DNA of 64,000 bases from Sphingomonas edaphi (GCF_003583725.1 NZ_QXTF01000001.1:310001-374000); one strand, 5' to 3'; shown: positions 9,489-19,989, numbered from the stretch's first letter. Program-made: numbers and translations. Notes: a model not told the origin generated them from the letters alone.

Positions 9489-9524
9489 GGCCGGGACAAC
9501 CCTCCCCACCCCGTTGTCCCGGCC
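9489..9524 (+). promoter_or_regulatory. Perfect 12-bp stem-loop in the 5' region of the beta-propeller gene
   Basis: GGCCGGGACAAC at 9489-9500 and GTTGTCCCGGCC at 9513-9524 are exact reverse complements around a 12-nt C-rich loop. The Shine-Dalgarno AGGAGG of the next gene starts about 7 nt after the stem. No T-tract follows, so it is not a standard terminator for anything upstream. It could act on the leader RNA or serve as an operator. Confidence 0.5.
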
Positions 9525-9542
9525 AACCATCAGGAGGCGAGG

Positions 9543-10418
9543 ATGAGGAAATTTTCAGTTGGCCTGATTATCGGAGGAGCTTGCCTGATCGCGAGCACGG
9601 CCATGGCAATGCCATCGTTTGGCGATTGGACCGCACCGCAAAACATAGAGGCGTTGCCGAACTCCTCTACGGACATCAACGTGCCGGCCGTCGACGGCTG
9701 TTCCAGTCTCTCGCCAGACGGTCTAACTCTCGCGTTCAATTCCAATCGCACCGGCAACTTCGATATATATTTCGCGCGCCGACTGAGCCCGTCGGACGGG
9801 TTCGGCCCGCCCGAGCGCCTTCCCGCGCCAGTGAACGGCCCCACGACCGATAGCTGTCCGACCCTGCTGCAAGGCAAGCAGATGATATTCACCAGTTTCC
9901 GAGACGATCAGGCCGGCGATCTTTACCTGACGCGCTTGGGGCCAAAGGGATGGTCGAGCCCGCAGCGTTTCGGACCGAACATCAACCAGCCCGGCATTCA
10001 GGACGAAGTTGCTTCCGTTTATGAGGATGACCAAGGACGGCAGGTCATGGTCTGGTCGCGGCGCAATGGTGCCAATCCCGGCGATATTTTCCAGAGCGTC
10101 GATGGCGGACCTGCGACCCTGGTGTCCGGGGGCATCAACAGTTCGGCAGCGGATAATCGCCCAAGCGTCACCCATGACGGAAAGACGATTTTTTGGGACT
10201 CGACGCGCAACAGCGATCCCGCCGACCCCGATATCTGGTTTGCAACGCGCTCTAGCACCAGCGCTACCTGGGGAACGGCCGAGCGGCTCGGCAACTCTAG
10301 TGCTGCTGGGAGCTTCGACGGCCGACCTTTCGTCAGCTGGGACGGGACGACCCTGATCTTTTCGTCGAGCCGGAGCGGAGGTGCCCCCGACATCTATATT
10401 TCGACGCGTTCAAGATAG
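9543..10418 (+). CDS. Secreted TolB-like (PD40) beta-propeller protein
   Basis: Exported protein of 291 residues with a signal peptide ending near AMA (about residue 22). The rest is a series of repeats of the PD40/TolB propeller type: SLSPDGLTLAFNSNR, DIYFARR, GKQMIFTSFRDD, DLYLTR, THDGKTIFWDSTRN, DIWFATR, WDGTTLIFSSSR and DIYISTR. This gives roughly four to five blades. Such proteins usually bind partners at the envelope; no partner is evident here. AGGAGG lies 6 nt before the ATG. The 36-nt stem-loop just upstream may regulate it. Confidence 0.83.
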   Translation: MRKFSVGLIIGGACLIASTAMAMPSFGDWTAPQNIEALPNSSTDINVPAVDGCSSLSPDGLTLAFNSNRTGNFDIYFARRLSPSDGFGPPERLPAPVNGPTTDSCPTLLQGKQMIFTSFRDDQAGDLYLTRLGPKGWSSPQRFGPNINQPGIQDEVASVYEDDQGRQVMVWSRRNGANPGDIFQSVDGGPATLVSGGINSSAADNRPSVTHDGKTIFWDSTRNSDPADPDIWFATRSSTSATWGTAERLGNSSAAGSFDGRPFVSWDGTTLIFSSSRSGGAPDIYISTRSR

Positions 10419-10443
10419 AATCGCGATTCCAGCGGGGGCTGGA

Positions 10444-10513
10444 CGCCACCTTCGCCTTCGGGTGGGGGTGGCGGAACCCTTCCGCTTCTGCTTCGCTCTC
10501 GTTTGCAAGAGAG
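10444..10513 (+). promoter_or_regulatory. Three successive inverted repeats before the copper-protein gene
   Basis: CGCCACC (10444-10450) pairs with GGTGGCG (10467-10473). GCGGAA (10471-10476) pairs with TTCCGC (10480-10485). CTCTC (10496-10500) pairs with GAGAG (10509-10513). The first two share 10471-10473 and so compete. The third ends at the Shine-Dalgarno of the gene starting at 10524. They may form the upstream gene's terminator, a regulated leader, or both. No T-tract is present. Confidence 0.4.
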
Positions 10514-10523
10514 GGAGAGGCAA

Positions 10524-10907
10524 ATGTCCATTCGGAAAATGATCGCACTTCACCCAAAGGACCAAAACAACCAGACTCTGGCCGACGCGGTCCATCACCT
10601 AATGTATTGTTCGAAAATGTGCTTGAGCTGCGCCGATGCCTGCATGGTCGAGGCGATGGACATGTCGCAGTGCATTCGCCTTTGCCTCGACTGTTCCGAC
10701 ATTTGCGAGGCGACGTCGCGGTTGGCCCTGCGTCGCACCGGGGATGACCAGCCAATGCTTCGCGAACTGCTCGAGGTTTGCGCCCGCATGTGCGAACAGT
10801 GTGCTGCCGAGTGCGAGCGGCATGACCATGAGCATTGCAAGCTGTGCGCACAGATCTGCCGCGAGTGCGCGGAAGATTGCCGCAACGCGGCGGCGTCGAT
10901 CGCCTAG
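10524..10907 (+). CDS. Cysteine-rich four-helix-bundle copper-storage-like protein
   Basis: A 127-residue protein with 17 cysteines, mostly in C-x2-C, C-x3-C and C-x4-C spacing along helices (for example [12 protein letters not shown] and [12 protein letters not shown]). This matches the four-helix bundle copper-binding proteins (DUF326/Csp), which hold many Cu(I) ions inside the bundle. There is no signal peptide, so it resembles the cytosolic Csp3 type. I chose the ATG at 10524, preceded by GGGAGAGG, over the ATG at 10503 because the latter would place that site inside the coding region. It is convergent with def, and the two stop codons overlap by 4 bp (10904-10907). Confidence 0.87.
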   Translation: MSIRKMIALHPKDQNNQTLADAVHHLMYCSKMCLSCADACMVEAMDMSQCIRLCLDCSDICEATSRLALRRTGDDQPMLRELLEVCARMCEQCAAECERHDHEHCKLCAQICRECAEDCRNAAASIA

Positions 10908-11452
10908 GCGGCGCGCAGGCCCCGTTCGCGACGGGTCTTGGCGAGTCTCTTCAAAACCATGTCGCGCTTCAGCTTCGACAAATGGTCTATGAAGAGCACG
11001 CCTTCGAGATGGTCCATTTCGTGCTGCAGGCAGACCGCCAGCAGGCCCTCCAGCTCTTCTTCGTGGCTGTCGCCATTTTCGTCCAGCCAGCGGGCGCGTA
11101 TGCGGTCGGGGCGCATCACTTCGGCATATTGGTCGGGGACCGACAGGCAGCCCTCAGTGTAAGGCACCTTCGAAGTCGATGCCTGGAGAACTTCTGGGTT
11201 AATGAAGACCCGCGGCTCGCGGACGGGCTTGGATTCTGGGTCGTCAGGATTTTCCGGTTCCTGCAGGTCCATGACCAACAGGCGCTTTGGAACGCCGACC
11301 TGCACAGCGGCAAGGCCGATACCCGGCGCATCGTACATGGTTTCGAACATGTCCGAGATCAGCTGGCGTAGCTCGTCATCGACCTTTTCGACCGGGGTCG
11401 AGATTTCGCGAAGGACGGGTTCGGGCGTTTCGTAGATGCGCAGGATGGCCAT
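10904..11452 (-). CDS. def: Peptide deformylase
   Basis: Removes the formyl group from the N-terminal methionine of new proteins. The 182-residue protein has all three motifs: [10 protein letters not shown] (44-53), EGCLSVP with metal ligand C102, and QHEMDHLEG with ligands H144 and H148 and catalytic E145. It is the metal-dependent type I enzyme. The partner gene fmt is close by at 12136 but on the other strand, with recR between them. A charged segment at about 66-80 ([11 protein letters not shown]) extends a surface loop. Confidence 0.97.
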   Translation of the reverse strand: MAILRIYETPEPVLREISTPVEKVDDELRQLISDMFETMYDAPGIGLAAVQVGVPKRLLVMDLQEPENPDDPESKPVREPRVFINPEVLQASTSKVPYTEGCLSVPDQYAEVMRPDRIRARWLDENGDSHEEELEGLLAVCLQHEMDHLEGVLFIDHLSKLKRDMVLKRLAKTRRERGLRAA

Positions 11453-11483
11453 GGGGGCGATTTAGTCTTTCAGGGCAATGGGT

Positions 11484-12080
11484 TCAAGCGACAGGACGCC
11501 GAGCCCTGAGGGCCTGCGCAAGGGTACCCTCGTCGAGATAGTCGAGTTCACCGCCGACCGGAAGGCCGTGCGCCAACTGGGTGAGGCGGATGGGAAATTT
11601 CTCGAGCCGCTCGGCGAGATAATGGGCGGTGGTTTGGCCCTCGAGCGTGGCGTTCATGGCCAGCACCACCTCGTCGATGCCGCCCGCCGCAACGCGGGCG
11701 ACGAGCGTGTCGATGCCGAGATCCTCGGGCCTGACCCCTTCCAGCGCCGACAGTCGGCCACCCAGCACATGATAACGCCCGGGAAACAGGCGCGAGCGGT
11801 CAAGCGCCCAAAGGTCGGCGACTTCCTCTACCACGCACAGCAGTCGCTGGTCGCGGCGCGGGTCCTTACAGATGATGCACGGGTCGCTAGTGTCGACATT
11901 GCCGCAGGTGGAGCAGGTTGAGAGGGTTTCGGAGACTGCCTGTAACGCAGCCAGCAGCGGCTCCAGCGCCGCCTCGCGCTTTTTCATCAAGTGCAGGACC
12001 GCCCGCCGCGCCGAACGCGGGCCAAGGCCAGGCAATCGCGCAAGGGCCTGAGTCAGGGCTTCGATCTGCTGTGACGCCAT
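11484..12080 (-). CDS. recR: Recombination mediator RecR
   Basis: RecR works with RecO and RecF to load RecA on gapped DNA. At 198 residues it is full length. It has an N-terminal helix-hairpin-helix ([12 protein letters not shown]), a zinc finger with C56, C59, C68 and C71, and a Toprim domain with [13 protein letters not shown] chose the ATG at 12080; the open frame continues to 12152 but those residues overlap the fmt leader and lack family resemblance. It is 31 bp upstream of def on the same strand, so the two may be cotranscribed. Confidence 0.96.
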   Translation of the reverse strand: MASQQIEALTQALARLPGLGPRSARRAVLHLMKKREAALEPLLAALQAVSETLSTCSTCGNVDTSDPCIICKDPRRDQRLLCVVEEVADLWALDRSRLFPGRYHVLGGRLSALEGVRPEDLGIDTLVARVAAGGIDEVVLAMNATLEGQTTAHYLAERLEKFPIRLTQLAHGLPVGGELDYLDEGTLAQALRARRPVA

Positions 12081-12135
12081 AGGCCGGACATAGGGGGCGC
12101 TTGGCGGCGGGCGCAAGCCGCGCCATAGGGCGACG

Positions 12136-13041
12136 ATGCGGATCATCTTCATGGGCAGCCCGGATTTCGCCGTGCCGACGCTGAATGCGCTGGTCGAGGC
12201 TGGTCATGACGTCGCCGCCGCCTATACCCAGCCGCCTCGTCCCGCGGGGCGCGGCAAGGGCGAGCGGCCGACCGCGATCGAGTTACGGGCGAGGGAGCTG
12301 GGGATCGAAGTGCGCAGCCCCAAAAGCCTTCGCGGCGAGACCGAGCAAGCCGAATTTGCCGCAGTGGAAGCAGATGTCGCGGTCGTCGCGGCATATGGGT
12401 TGATCCTCCCCCAACCCATTCTGGATGCACCGAGGCTGGGCTGCCTTAATGTTCACGGATCGTTGCTGCCCCGCTGGCGCGGTGCGGCGCCGGTGCAGCG
12501 AGCAATAATGGCCGGCGACAAGGCGACCGGCGTGACGATCATGCAGATGGAGGCGGGGCTCGATACGGGGCCGATGCTGTTGAAGGCGACTGTGGCAATC
12601 AACGGAAAGAACGCCGCACAACTCACTGAAGAGCTGGCGGTTCTTGGAGCCGCGTTGATGGTTGAGGTGCTCGCAGACATGCCGGGCTTCGAACCGGTCC
12701 GGCAGCCGGATGAGGGCGTCACCTATGCCACCAAGATCAGCAAGGACGAAGCGCGGATCGACTGGTCTCGACCGGCGACGGAGCTAGCCCGCCATGTCCA
12801 GGGGCTGGCCCCCTTCCCCGGCGCTTGGCTCCAAGCGAATGGCGAGCGGGTGAAAGTGCTGAAGGCAGAAGTTGCCGGTGGAACGGGCGCGGCGGGGACC
12901 GTGCTGGACGAGCAACTCACGGTCGCTTGCGGGACCGGAGCGCTTCGGTTGACGATGCTCCAGCGTGCCGGAAAGAGCGCGATGAGCGCGGACGAACTGC
13001 TGCGAGGGTTCGCGATACCCAAGGGCTGCGTCCTCCAATGA
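12136..13041 (+). CDS. fmt: Methionyl-tRNA formyltransferase
   Basis: Formylates initiator Met-tRNA using 10-formyl-THF. The 301-residue protein begins [14 protein letters not shown] and contains the formyltransferase core [15 protein letters not shown], then [13 protein letters not shown]. The C-terminal OB-like tRNA-binding domain follows from about residue 205. The gene is divergent from recR with 55 bp between the starts. Its stop overlaps the truA start (ATGA), showing coupled translation. Formyl removal is encoded nearby by def. Confidence 0.97.
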   Translation: MRIIFMGSPDFAVPTLNALVEAGHDVAAAYTQPPRPAGRGKGERPTAIELRARELGIEVRSPKSLRGETEQAEFAAVEADVAVVAAYGLILPQPILDAPRLGCLNVHGSLLPRWRGAAPVQRAIMAGDKATGVTIMQMEAGLDTGPMLLKATVAINGKNAAQLTEELAVLGAALMVEVLADMPGFEPVRQPDEGVTYATKISKDEARIDWSRPATELARHVQGLAPFPGAWLQANGERVKVLKAEVAGGTGAAGTVLDEQLTVACGTGALRLTMLQRAGKSAMSADELLRGFAIPKGCVLQ

Positions 13042-13778
13042 CGCGCTGGCGGCTGACGATCGAATTCGACGGTGGACCGTTCATGGGCTGGCAACGGCAG
13101 GACCATGGCCCGTCAGTACAGCAGGCGCTGGAAGAGGCACTGTTGCGAATGACTGGCGAACGGGCGGCGATGCACGCGGCCGGGCGTACCGATGCCGGGG
13201 TACATGCGCTGGCTATGACCGCGCATGCCGACGTGGCAAAGCCGTTGACCGAGCATCGGCTTCGCGAGGGGCTGAATGCACTTATCCGGCCCGCGCCGGT
13301 GAGCGTAACGGCCGTCAGCCAAGTCGCCGACGACTGGCACGCGCGCTTCTCCTGCGTTGGACGGCGCTATCTCTACCGGATCCTGAACCGGCGACCGCCG
13401 CCTGCGCTGAACCGGGGAAAGGTCTGGCATGTTCCTGTGCCGCTTGACGCCGACGCAATGGCAGAGGGGGCGGCGCACCTAGTCGGGCGGCACGATTTCA
13501 CGACGTTCCGATCCGTACATTGCCAATCACAGAGCCCGTTGAAGACGCTCGACAGCCTGAAGGTCGAGCGGGTTGGTGAGGAAATCCATTTCCGGGCGGC
13601 GGCGCGCAGCTTCCTTCATCACCAAGTCCGATCGATGGTCGGGACGCTGGTGCAGGTCGGAAATGGCCGATGGGGGCCGGAAGATGTAAAGTCGGCGCTT
13701 GTAGCGAAGGACCGTCAGGCGCTGGGCCTCAACGCGCCGCCGGAGGGCCTCTACTTCGTCGAGGCGATCTACCCCTAG
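13038..13778 (+). CDS. truA: tRNA pseudouridine(38-40) synthase TruA
   Basis: Makes pseudouridine in the anticodon stem of many tRNAs. The 246-residue protein has the catalytic aspartate D52 in [10 protein letters not shown], plus [11 protein letters not shown] and [13 protein letters not shown] typical of TruA. I chose the ATG at 13038, which overlaps the fmt stop; an upstream extension exists only inside fmt in another frame. Its stop overlaps the stop of the convergent decarboxylase gene by 4 bp (13775-13778). Confidence 0.97.
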   Translation: MTRWRLTIEFDGGPFMGWQRQDHGPSVQQALEEALLRMTGERAAMHAAGRTDAGVHALAMTAHADVAKPLTEHRLREGLNALIRPAPVSVTAVSQVADDWHARFSCVGRRYLYRILNRRPPPALNRGKVWHVPVPLDADAMAEGAAHLVGRHDFTTFRSVHCQSQSPLKTLDSLKVERVGEEIHFRAAARSFLHHQVRSMVGTLVQVGNGRWGPEDVKSALVAKDRQALGLNAPPEGLYFVEAIYP

Positions 13779-14995
13779 ACCAGCAATTCCCGGGCCATCG
13801 GTTGGCTGAGGAAGCCGACCGGGCTGGCGGTGAGGCCATAGGCGCCAGCACAGAAGATGGAGACGAGATCGCCTACATCCGCGCGCGGGAGCATCACCTC
13901 GTCGGCCAACAGGTCGAGCGGCGTGCACAGGCAACCGGTGATCGTCACTTCCTCCTCGGCCGCGGCGTTGAACCGGTTGGCGATCGCGACCGGGTAGTTG
14001 CGGCGGAGGAGCTGGCCGAAATTGCCGGACGCGGCGAGCTGGTGCTGGAGGCCGCCATCGGTCACGAGGAACGTCTTTCCGCGGCTTTCCTTCCGGTCCA
14101 CAATGCGCGTCAGATAGACCCCCGCTTCGCCCACCAGCCAGCGGCCCAACTCGATGGAAAACTGCGTGTCGGCGAGGATTTTCGGGAGGCGTGCCAATCT
14201 ATCGGCAAGCGCAGTTCCGACGGCTTGGAGATCGAGCGGGTCGTCCTTGGCGAAATAGGGAATGCCGAAACCGCCGCCAAGATTGACGTGCGGCGGCGCT
14301 TGGCCCGCTTCTTCAGCGATCGACGCGGCGAGTGCGACGGTTTCACGCTGGAGATCGATAAGGGCATCTGCGTGAAGCGCTTGGCTCCCTGCGAAAATGT
14401 GCAGGCCGGCCCATTCCACACCGGCATCGACGATGCGGCGGACGAGCGCGGGCGCGCGATCATGGTCGACCCCGAACTGGCTGGCCAGGCCGCCCATTTT
14501 CTGGCCGGATCCCTTCAGCCCAAATGGCGGATTGACGCGGACCGCGAACTTCGCAGTCAGCCCGTCGCGCTGGCAAATGAGCAGCGCGCGTTCCGCTTCG
14601 CCTTCGCTTTCAAGGTTGATGGTGACCCCGGCGCGGATCGCGGTTTCCAGTTCCTGGTTGCGTTTGCCCGGCCCGGCGAAACTGATCGGCAAGCCAAGGT
14701 GGGCGACGCGGCCAAGTTCGCCGGCTGACGCCACGTCAAACCCGTCGACAAGGTTCGCAACATATTCGAGCAGCGGCGCGTAAGGATTTGCCTTTACCGC
14801 ATAATGTAGACCGACCTTAGCCGGAAAGGCGGCGCGGAAGCGCCGGACCTGATCCGCGATGCGCTGGCTATTATAGACGAATAAGGGGGTGCCGCCGGCC
14901 TGCGTCACCAATGTATCGACATCACGCTCACCGATTTCAAGCAGTCCGCGCTCGCCGGACTCGAAGCCGGCAGGGATGGGTCCGGTCGCCTTCAT
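13775..14995 (-). CDS. PLP-dependent decarboxylase, exosortase-A-associated type
   Basis: Fold-type III PLP enzyme of the diaminopimelate/ornithine decarboxylase superfamily, 406 residues. PLP lysine K68 lies in [13 protein letters not shown]. Other motifs are [32 protein letters not shown] and [11 protein letters not shown]. The N-terminal extension and the ending [14 protein letters not shown] fit the family named pyridoxal-dependent decarboxylase, exosortase A system-associated, and not LysA. Its start overlaps the ligase stop by 4 bp. The substrate is unknown; a carrier-protein-bound amino acid is a reasonable guess given the neighbours. No exosortase gene is in the window. Confidence 0.82.
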   Translation of the reverse strand: MKATGPIPAGFESGERGLLEIGERDVDTLVTQAGGTPLFVYNSQRIADQVRRFRAAFPAKVGLHYAVKANPYAPLLEYVANLVDGFDVASAGELGRVAHLGLPISFAGPGKRNQELETAIRAGVTINLESEGEAERALLICQRDGLTAKFAVRVNPPFGLKGSGQKMGGLASQFGVDHDRAPALVRRIVDAGVEWAGLHIFAGSQALHADALIDLQRETVALAASIAEEAGQAPPHVNLGGGFGIPYFAKDDPLDLQAVGTALADRLARLPKILADTQFSIELGRWLVGEAGVYLTRIVDRKESRGKTFLVTDGGLQHQLAASGNFGQLLRRNYPVAIANRFNAAAEEEVTITGCLCTPLDLLADEVMLPRADVGDLVSIFCAGAYGLTASPVGFLSQPMARELLV

Positions 14996-16461
14996 GCGAG
15001 TTCTGCCTTCAGAGCGGTTCGGTCGAGCTTGCCATTAGGGCCAGTCGGCAGCGCATCTTTCCAGATGATCTCGCGCGGCTGCATGTGCGGAGGAAGTTCG
15101 CGCCGGAGGTGGGCACTCAGCATCTCGTCCTTGCCCTCTCCTGCGGTTACCACGACCAGAACGATTGCTTGGCCAAGCCGCTCATCCGGGACCCCAAACG
15201 CTGCGGCATCGCTGACCGCTCCGCTGGTGAGCGCGGCTTCCTCTATCTCCGTCGGGCTGATGCGGTTGCCGCTGACCTTGATCATCGCATCGTCGCGACC
15301 GCGGAAGCGGAGCAAGCCGTCTTCTCCTTGAACGACGGTATCACCCGACCAGACCTCGCCATTGCGGAAACGTTGGGCAGTCCGATTGGGGTCGTTCCAA
15401 TACCCTTGGGCGACGAGGGGTCCGGAATGAACTAGCTCGCCCTCTTCGCCCGCTGCAGCCGCCGTCCCGTCGGGACGAACTACGCGCAAATTTGCGAAGG
15501 GAATTGCGGTGCCGACGCTGTCGGGATGTTCGTCCACCAGAGCCGGATCGAGGCTGGAAGAACGGAAAGCCTCGGTCAGCCCATACATAAGGTGAAGCCT
15601 CGCCTTCGGAAACAGCTCGCGCAAGCGTCGAACCATGAGTTCGGGCAAGTGGCCGCCGCTGTTGGTCAGCGTGCGTAACGACCGACCGGCATCGCCCCAC
15701 TGCTGGCCCGCCAATTGCAGCCAGAGCGGCGGGACCCCGGCCAGCACCGTGACGTCATGACGTCCTGCGGCGCGCACCACGTCCCGCGGCAGCAGGTAGT
15801 CGAAGCCGATCGCGTTCCCGCCGGCATACCAGGCAGACAGAAGCTGGTTCTGACCATAATCGAACGCCAGTGGCAGCACTGCCAGCGTCCGGTCGTCAGG
15901 CTTCAGACCCAGGTAGTGAGCAACGCTGACCGCCCCGAGCCACAGATTGGCGTGGCTGAGCATTACGCCCTTCGGGCGCCCGGTCGAACCCGAGGTGTAG
16001 AGCAAGGCCGTCAAATCGTTCGGGTCGTGGGCTGACGGCTGCAGTTTATCGTCGCCGCCCCGCCAATCCTCGAGCGCGACGGCCGTTGCATCGGACAGGT
16101 CTGGGTCCGCGAGAGTGTCCAGCCGCAAGCGGTTGGCAACTAGCAATCGGGCGCCGCTGTCCGCAAGGATATGGGCAGCCTGCGAGCGCTTCAGAACCGG
16201 GTTGATCGGCACGTGAACGAGCCCTGCCCGCGCCGCGGCCAACGGCATGACGCAGGCCAGCACAGTCTTGCCCATCCAGGTCGCGACGCGGTCGCCTTGG
16301 CGAAGATCGCGCGCCAAAAGTCCGGCGGCTGTTTTGCCGACCAGATCGTCCAGATCCGAATAGGTCAGTCGCTGCTCACCGACGATGAGCGCGGCCCCCT
16401 CGCCCTCCCCGCGCCGTGCGAGATGGTCGAGCGGATAGGGTCTCGGGTCCGGCGTTATCAC
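14992..16461 (-). CDS. AMP-forming acyl-CoA/acyl-ACP ligase, exosortase-A-associated type
   Basis: ANL-superfamily adenylating enzyme of 489 residues. The AMP-binding loop LLYTSGSTGRPKG is at 153-165. MYGLTEAFRSSSLDP and WSGDTVVQGEDGLLRFRGRDD follow, and the C-terminal lysine occurs in GKLDR. The overall pattern fits the exosortase-associated acyl-CoA ligase family. It should activate a carboxylic or amino acid as the adenylate and pass it to a phosphopantetheine thiol. The divergent acyl carrier protein gene 77 bp away is the obvious acceptor. It overlaps the decarboxylase gene by 4 bp, so both form one transcript. Confidence 0.85.
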   Translation of the reverse strand: MITPDPRPYPLDHLARRGEGEGAALIVGEQRLTYSDLDDLVGKTAAGLLARDLRQGDRVATWMGKTVLACVMPLAAARAGLVHVPINPVLKRSQAAHILADSGARLLVANRLRLDTLADPDLSDATAVALEDWRGGDDKLQPSAHDPNDLTALLYTSGSTGRPKGVMLSHANLWLGAVSVAHYLGLKPDDRTLAVLPLAFDYGQNQLLSAWYAGGNAIGFDYLLPRDVVRAAGRHDVTVLAGVPPLWLQLAGQQWGDAGRSLRTLTNSGGHLPELMVRRLRELFPKARLHLMYGLTEAFRSSSLDPALVDEHPDSVGTAIPFANLRVVRPDGTAAAAGEEGELVHSGPLVAQGYWNDPNRTAQRFRNGEVWSGDTVVQGEDGLLRFRGRDDAMIKVSGNRISPTEIEEAALTSGAVSDAAAFGVPDERLGQAIVLVVVTAGEGKDEMLSAHLRRELPPHMQPREIIWKDALPTGPNGKLDRTALKAELA

Positions 16462-16538
16462 CTGCCCCGCCTAGCTTGCCGCACGGGGCCGTGCAAAGCT
16501 TGCCTCACGACGACGCATTCCCTAGGGGCGCGGGCGAA

Positions 16539-16832
16539 ATGTTCGAGGGGATCCAGATCGTGGCGTTGAACGATAGCGGCGAGGTCGAAGCGACGCTGCG
16601 CGCGCTGCTGGTGGACGTGTTGGGGCTCAGCAAGGATCGCGTGGACAGCTTCAACGAGGAGACCGAATTATTCGGCGCCCTGCCCGAGCTGGATTCGATG
16701 GCCGTCGCGACACTTCTGACTGGACTGGAAGACCGCCTGGGAATGCTAATCGAAGATGATGACGTTGAGGCCGAGGATTTCATGACCTTCGGCCGCCTGG
16801 TGGCATTCGCCCGTCGGAAGGCGCTGATCTAG
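16539..16832 (+). CDS. Acyl carrier protein of the ligase/decarboxylase module
   Basis: Acidic carrier protein of about 97 residues. The phosphopantetheine serine is S53 in LPELDSMAVATLL, and the surrounding helices (EATLRALLVDVLGL, DFMTFGRLVAF) match the ACP fold. It is not the fatty-acid AcpP, whose site reads ADSLD. The start is uncertain: I chose the ATG at 16539; a GTG at 16560 is possible, while the longer frame from 16416 overlaps the divergent ligase gene. It probably receives the acyl or aminoacyl group from the ligase. Confidence 0.82.
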   Translation: MFEGIQIVALNDSGEVEATLRALLVDVLGLSKDRVDSFNEETELFGALPELDSMAVATLLTGLEDRLGMLIEDDDVEAEDFMTFGRLVAFARRKALI

Positions 16833-16875
16833 GTCGACGTCCACTTCCGATTCGCGGTGGAATGAGCAACTGCCG

Positions 16876-17844
16876 CTATTCGGCCGCCTGCAGTGCGTCG
16901 AATTCTTCCGCGGCCAGGAATCGCTCCGCGTCGAGCGCGGCCATGCAGCCCGTGCCGGCCGCCGTTACCGCCTGGCGATAGATCTTGTCCATTACGTCGC
17001 CACAGGCGAATACGCCGGGGATCGAGGTGCGGGTCGTGCCGGTTTCGACGGCGATGTAGCCGTCCGAATCAAGCTTCAGCTTGCCTTCGAACAGTTCCGT
17101 CGCGGGCTTGTGGCCGATGGCGACGAAGGCGCCCTCGACGTCAACACGGCTGATCTCGCCGGTCTTAACGTTGCGAAGGTCGAGGCCAGTGAGCGCTTCG
17201 GGCGAGCCGCCAGAGATGAATTCAGCCACTTCGCTGTCCCAGATGATCTTTATGTTGGGATGAGCGAACAGGCGGTCCTGAAGAATTTTCTCCGCGCGCA
17301 GCGAATCGCGGCGGTGGATGAGCGTCACGTCGTGGCTGTGATTTGTGAGGTAGAGAGCTTCCTCAACGGCCGTATTGCCGCCGCCTATCACCGCGACCTT
17401 CTTGCCGCGATAGAAGAAGCCGTCGCAAGTCGCGCAGGCCGACGCCCCCTTCCCCTTCATATGTTCTTCGGACGGAAGGCCGAGCCACTTGGCTTGCGCG
17501 CCGGTCGCGATGACGAGAGCGTCGGCATGATATTCGCTGCCGCTGTCGCCCTTAAGAACGAACGGGCGGCGAGTTAGGTCGACTTCCGCGACATGGTCCC
17601 AGATGACCTTGGTGCCGACGTGTTCGGCCTGCGCCTGCATTTCCTCCATCAGCCACGGGCCCTGGATGACATCACGAAACCCAGGATAGTTTTCGACATC
17701 GGTGGTCGTAGTGAGCTGGCCGCCGGGCTGGATGCCTTGGACGACGATCGGGGAAAGGCCGGCGCGCGCGGCATAGATGGCGGCGGTATAGCCCGCGGGG
17801 CCGGATCCGAGGACGAGCAGACGGGTCGAAACGATGTTGGTCAT
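16876..17844 (-). CDS. trxB: Thioredoxin-disulfide reductase
   Basis: FAD/NADPH enzyme that keeps thioredoxin reduced. The 322-residue protein has the FAD-binding [18 protein letters not shown], the redox pair C137/C140 in CATCDGFF, the NADPH motif [10 protein letters not shown] and the C-terminal FAD motif GVFACGD. I chose the ATG at 17844; an in-frame GTG three codons upstream (17853) is also possible. It stands alone, with a Gln-rich secreted peptide gene upstream on the same strand. Confidence 0.97.
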   Translation of the reverse strand: MTNIVSTRLLVLGSGPAGYTAAIYAARAGLSPIVVQGIQPGGQLTTTTDVENYPGFRDVIQGPWLMEEMQAQAEHVGTKVIWDHVAEVDLTRRPFVLKGDSGSEYHADALVIATGAQAKWLGLPSEEHMKGKGASACATCDGFFYRGKKVAVIGGGNTAVEEALYLTNHSHDVTLIHRRDSLRAEKILQDRLFAHPNIKIIWDSEVAEFISGGSPEALTGLDLRNVKTGEISRVDVEGAFVAIGHKPATELFEGKLKLDSDGYIAVETGTTRTSIPGVFACGDVMDKIYRQAVTAAGTGCMAALDAERFLAAEEFDALQAAE

Positions 17845-17896
17845 GGCGCTCACTTAAGGGCGCTTTGACGGCGCGGCAATAAGCCGCACGGAGAGC

Positions 17897-18124
17897 CTAG
17901 AGAAGGAAGTAGGGAGTGGGGTCGACGACAGGCGGAATGACCTTCTGCACCCGGCATTCCGAAGTCTTGGAGCGCTGTTGCTGCTGCTGTTGCTGGCGCT
18001 GCTGCGTGGGTGACGGCTGTTCCGCCTTAGGGCAGGCCTGGCGCTTGATCGCCTCACCGGCGACGGCGGCAGACGGCGTCAGAGCCGCGCCAAGAATCGC
18101 TAGACTAATCAGCTTCCCCTGCAT
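17897..18124 (-). CDS. Small Gln-rich secreted protein
   Basis: A 75-residue product with a clear signal peptide (MQGKLISLAILGAALTPSAAVAG). A short mature part follows with two cysteines, a poly-glutamine stretch of about seven Gln and an ending rich in Pro and hydrophobics (PPVVDPTPYFLL). I recognise no family. The Gln run comes from CAG/CAA repeats around 17980-18005. The ATG has no Shine-Dalgarno: an inverted repeat abuts it directly, so it may be leaderless or start elsewhere. It lies 52 bp upstream of trxB. Confidence 0.55.
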   Translation of the reverse strand: MQGKLISLAILGAALTPSAAVAGEAIKRQACPKAEQPSPTQQRQQQQQQQRSKTSECRVQKVIPPVVDPTPYFLL

Positions 18125-18141
18125 GTCGTTAACGTAACGAC
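18125..18141. repeat. 7-bp inverted repeat abutting the Gln-rich gene start
   Basis: GTCGTTA (18125-18131) and TAACGAC (18135-18141) are exact reverse complements around ACG. The repeat ends at the base just before the start codon on the minus strand, where a ribosome binding site would normally be. Confidence 0.4.
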
Positions 18142-18262
18142 TCCACGCATGAACAGCAAATGAATCAGTCAAGGCGCCGAGCACAGCGGAACAAGCGCGA
18201 AGACCGGCTGAACGCTGGCCAGCCTGCCCCGTCCCGGGGCTGATGTTGGAGCCAGGATTGAC

Positions 18263-18283
18263 GTTACGAATTTACTTCGTAAC
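18263..18283. repeat. 8-bp inverted repeat downstream of pyrG
   Basis: GTTACGAA (18263-18270) and TTCGTAAC (18276-18283) are exact reverse complements with a 5-nt spacer. It lies 12 bp past the pyrG stop codon on the minus strand. It could be a weak terminator without a T-tract or an operator for the Gln-rich gene, whose start also carries a TAACG-type repeat. Confidence 0.4.
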
Positions 18284-18294
18284 GGCCCGTAGCG

Positions 18295-19941
<1,647 letters not shown>

Positions 19942-19989
19942 TTAGGGGCGAGCGCCCGCCGCTGGCAAGCGCTCGAATCAAATGAAACG

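Noticed and set aside
13670-14728. 352-codon open frame antisense to the decarboxylase
   Set aside because: A shadow of the real gene on the other strand; long open frames are common opposite GC-rich genes.
16416-16538. Longer start for the acyl carrier protein
   Set aside because: The extra 41 residues overlap the divergent ligase gene and do not resemble ACP sequences.
17970-18010. Microsatellite or mobile repeat at the CAG/CTG run
   Set aside because: It is short, in frame and encodes the Gln stretch of a small secreted protein.
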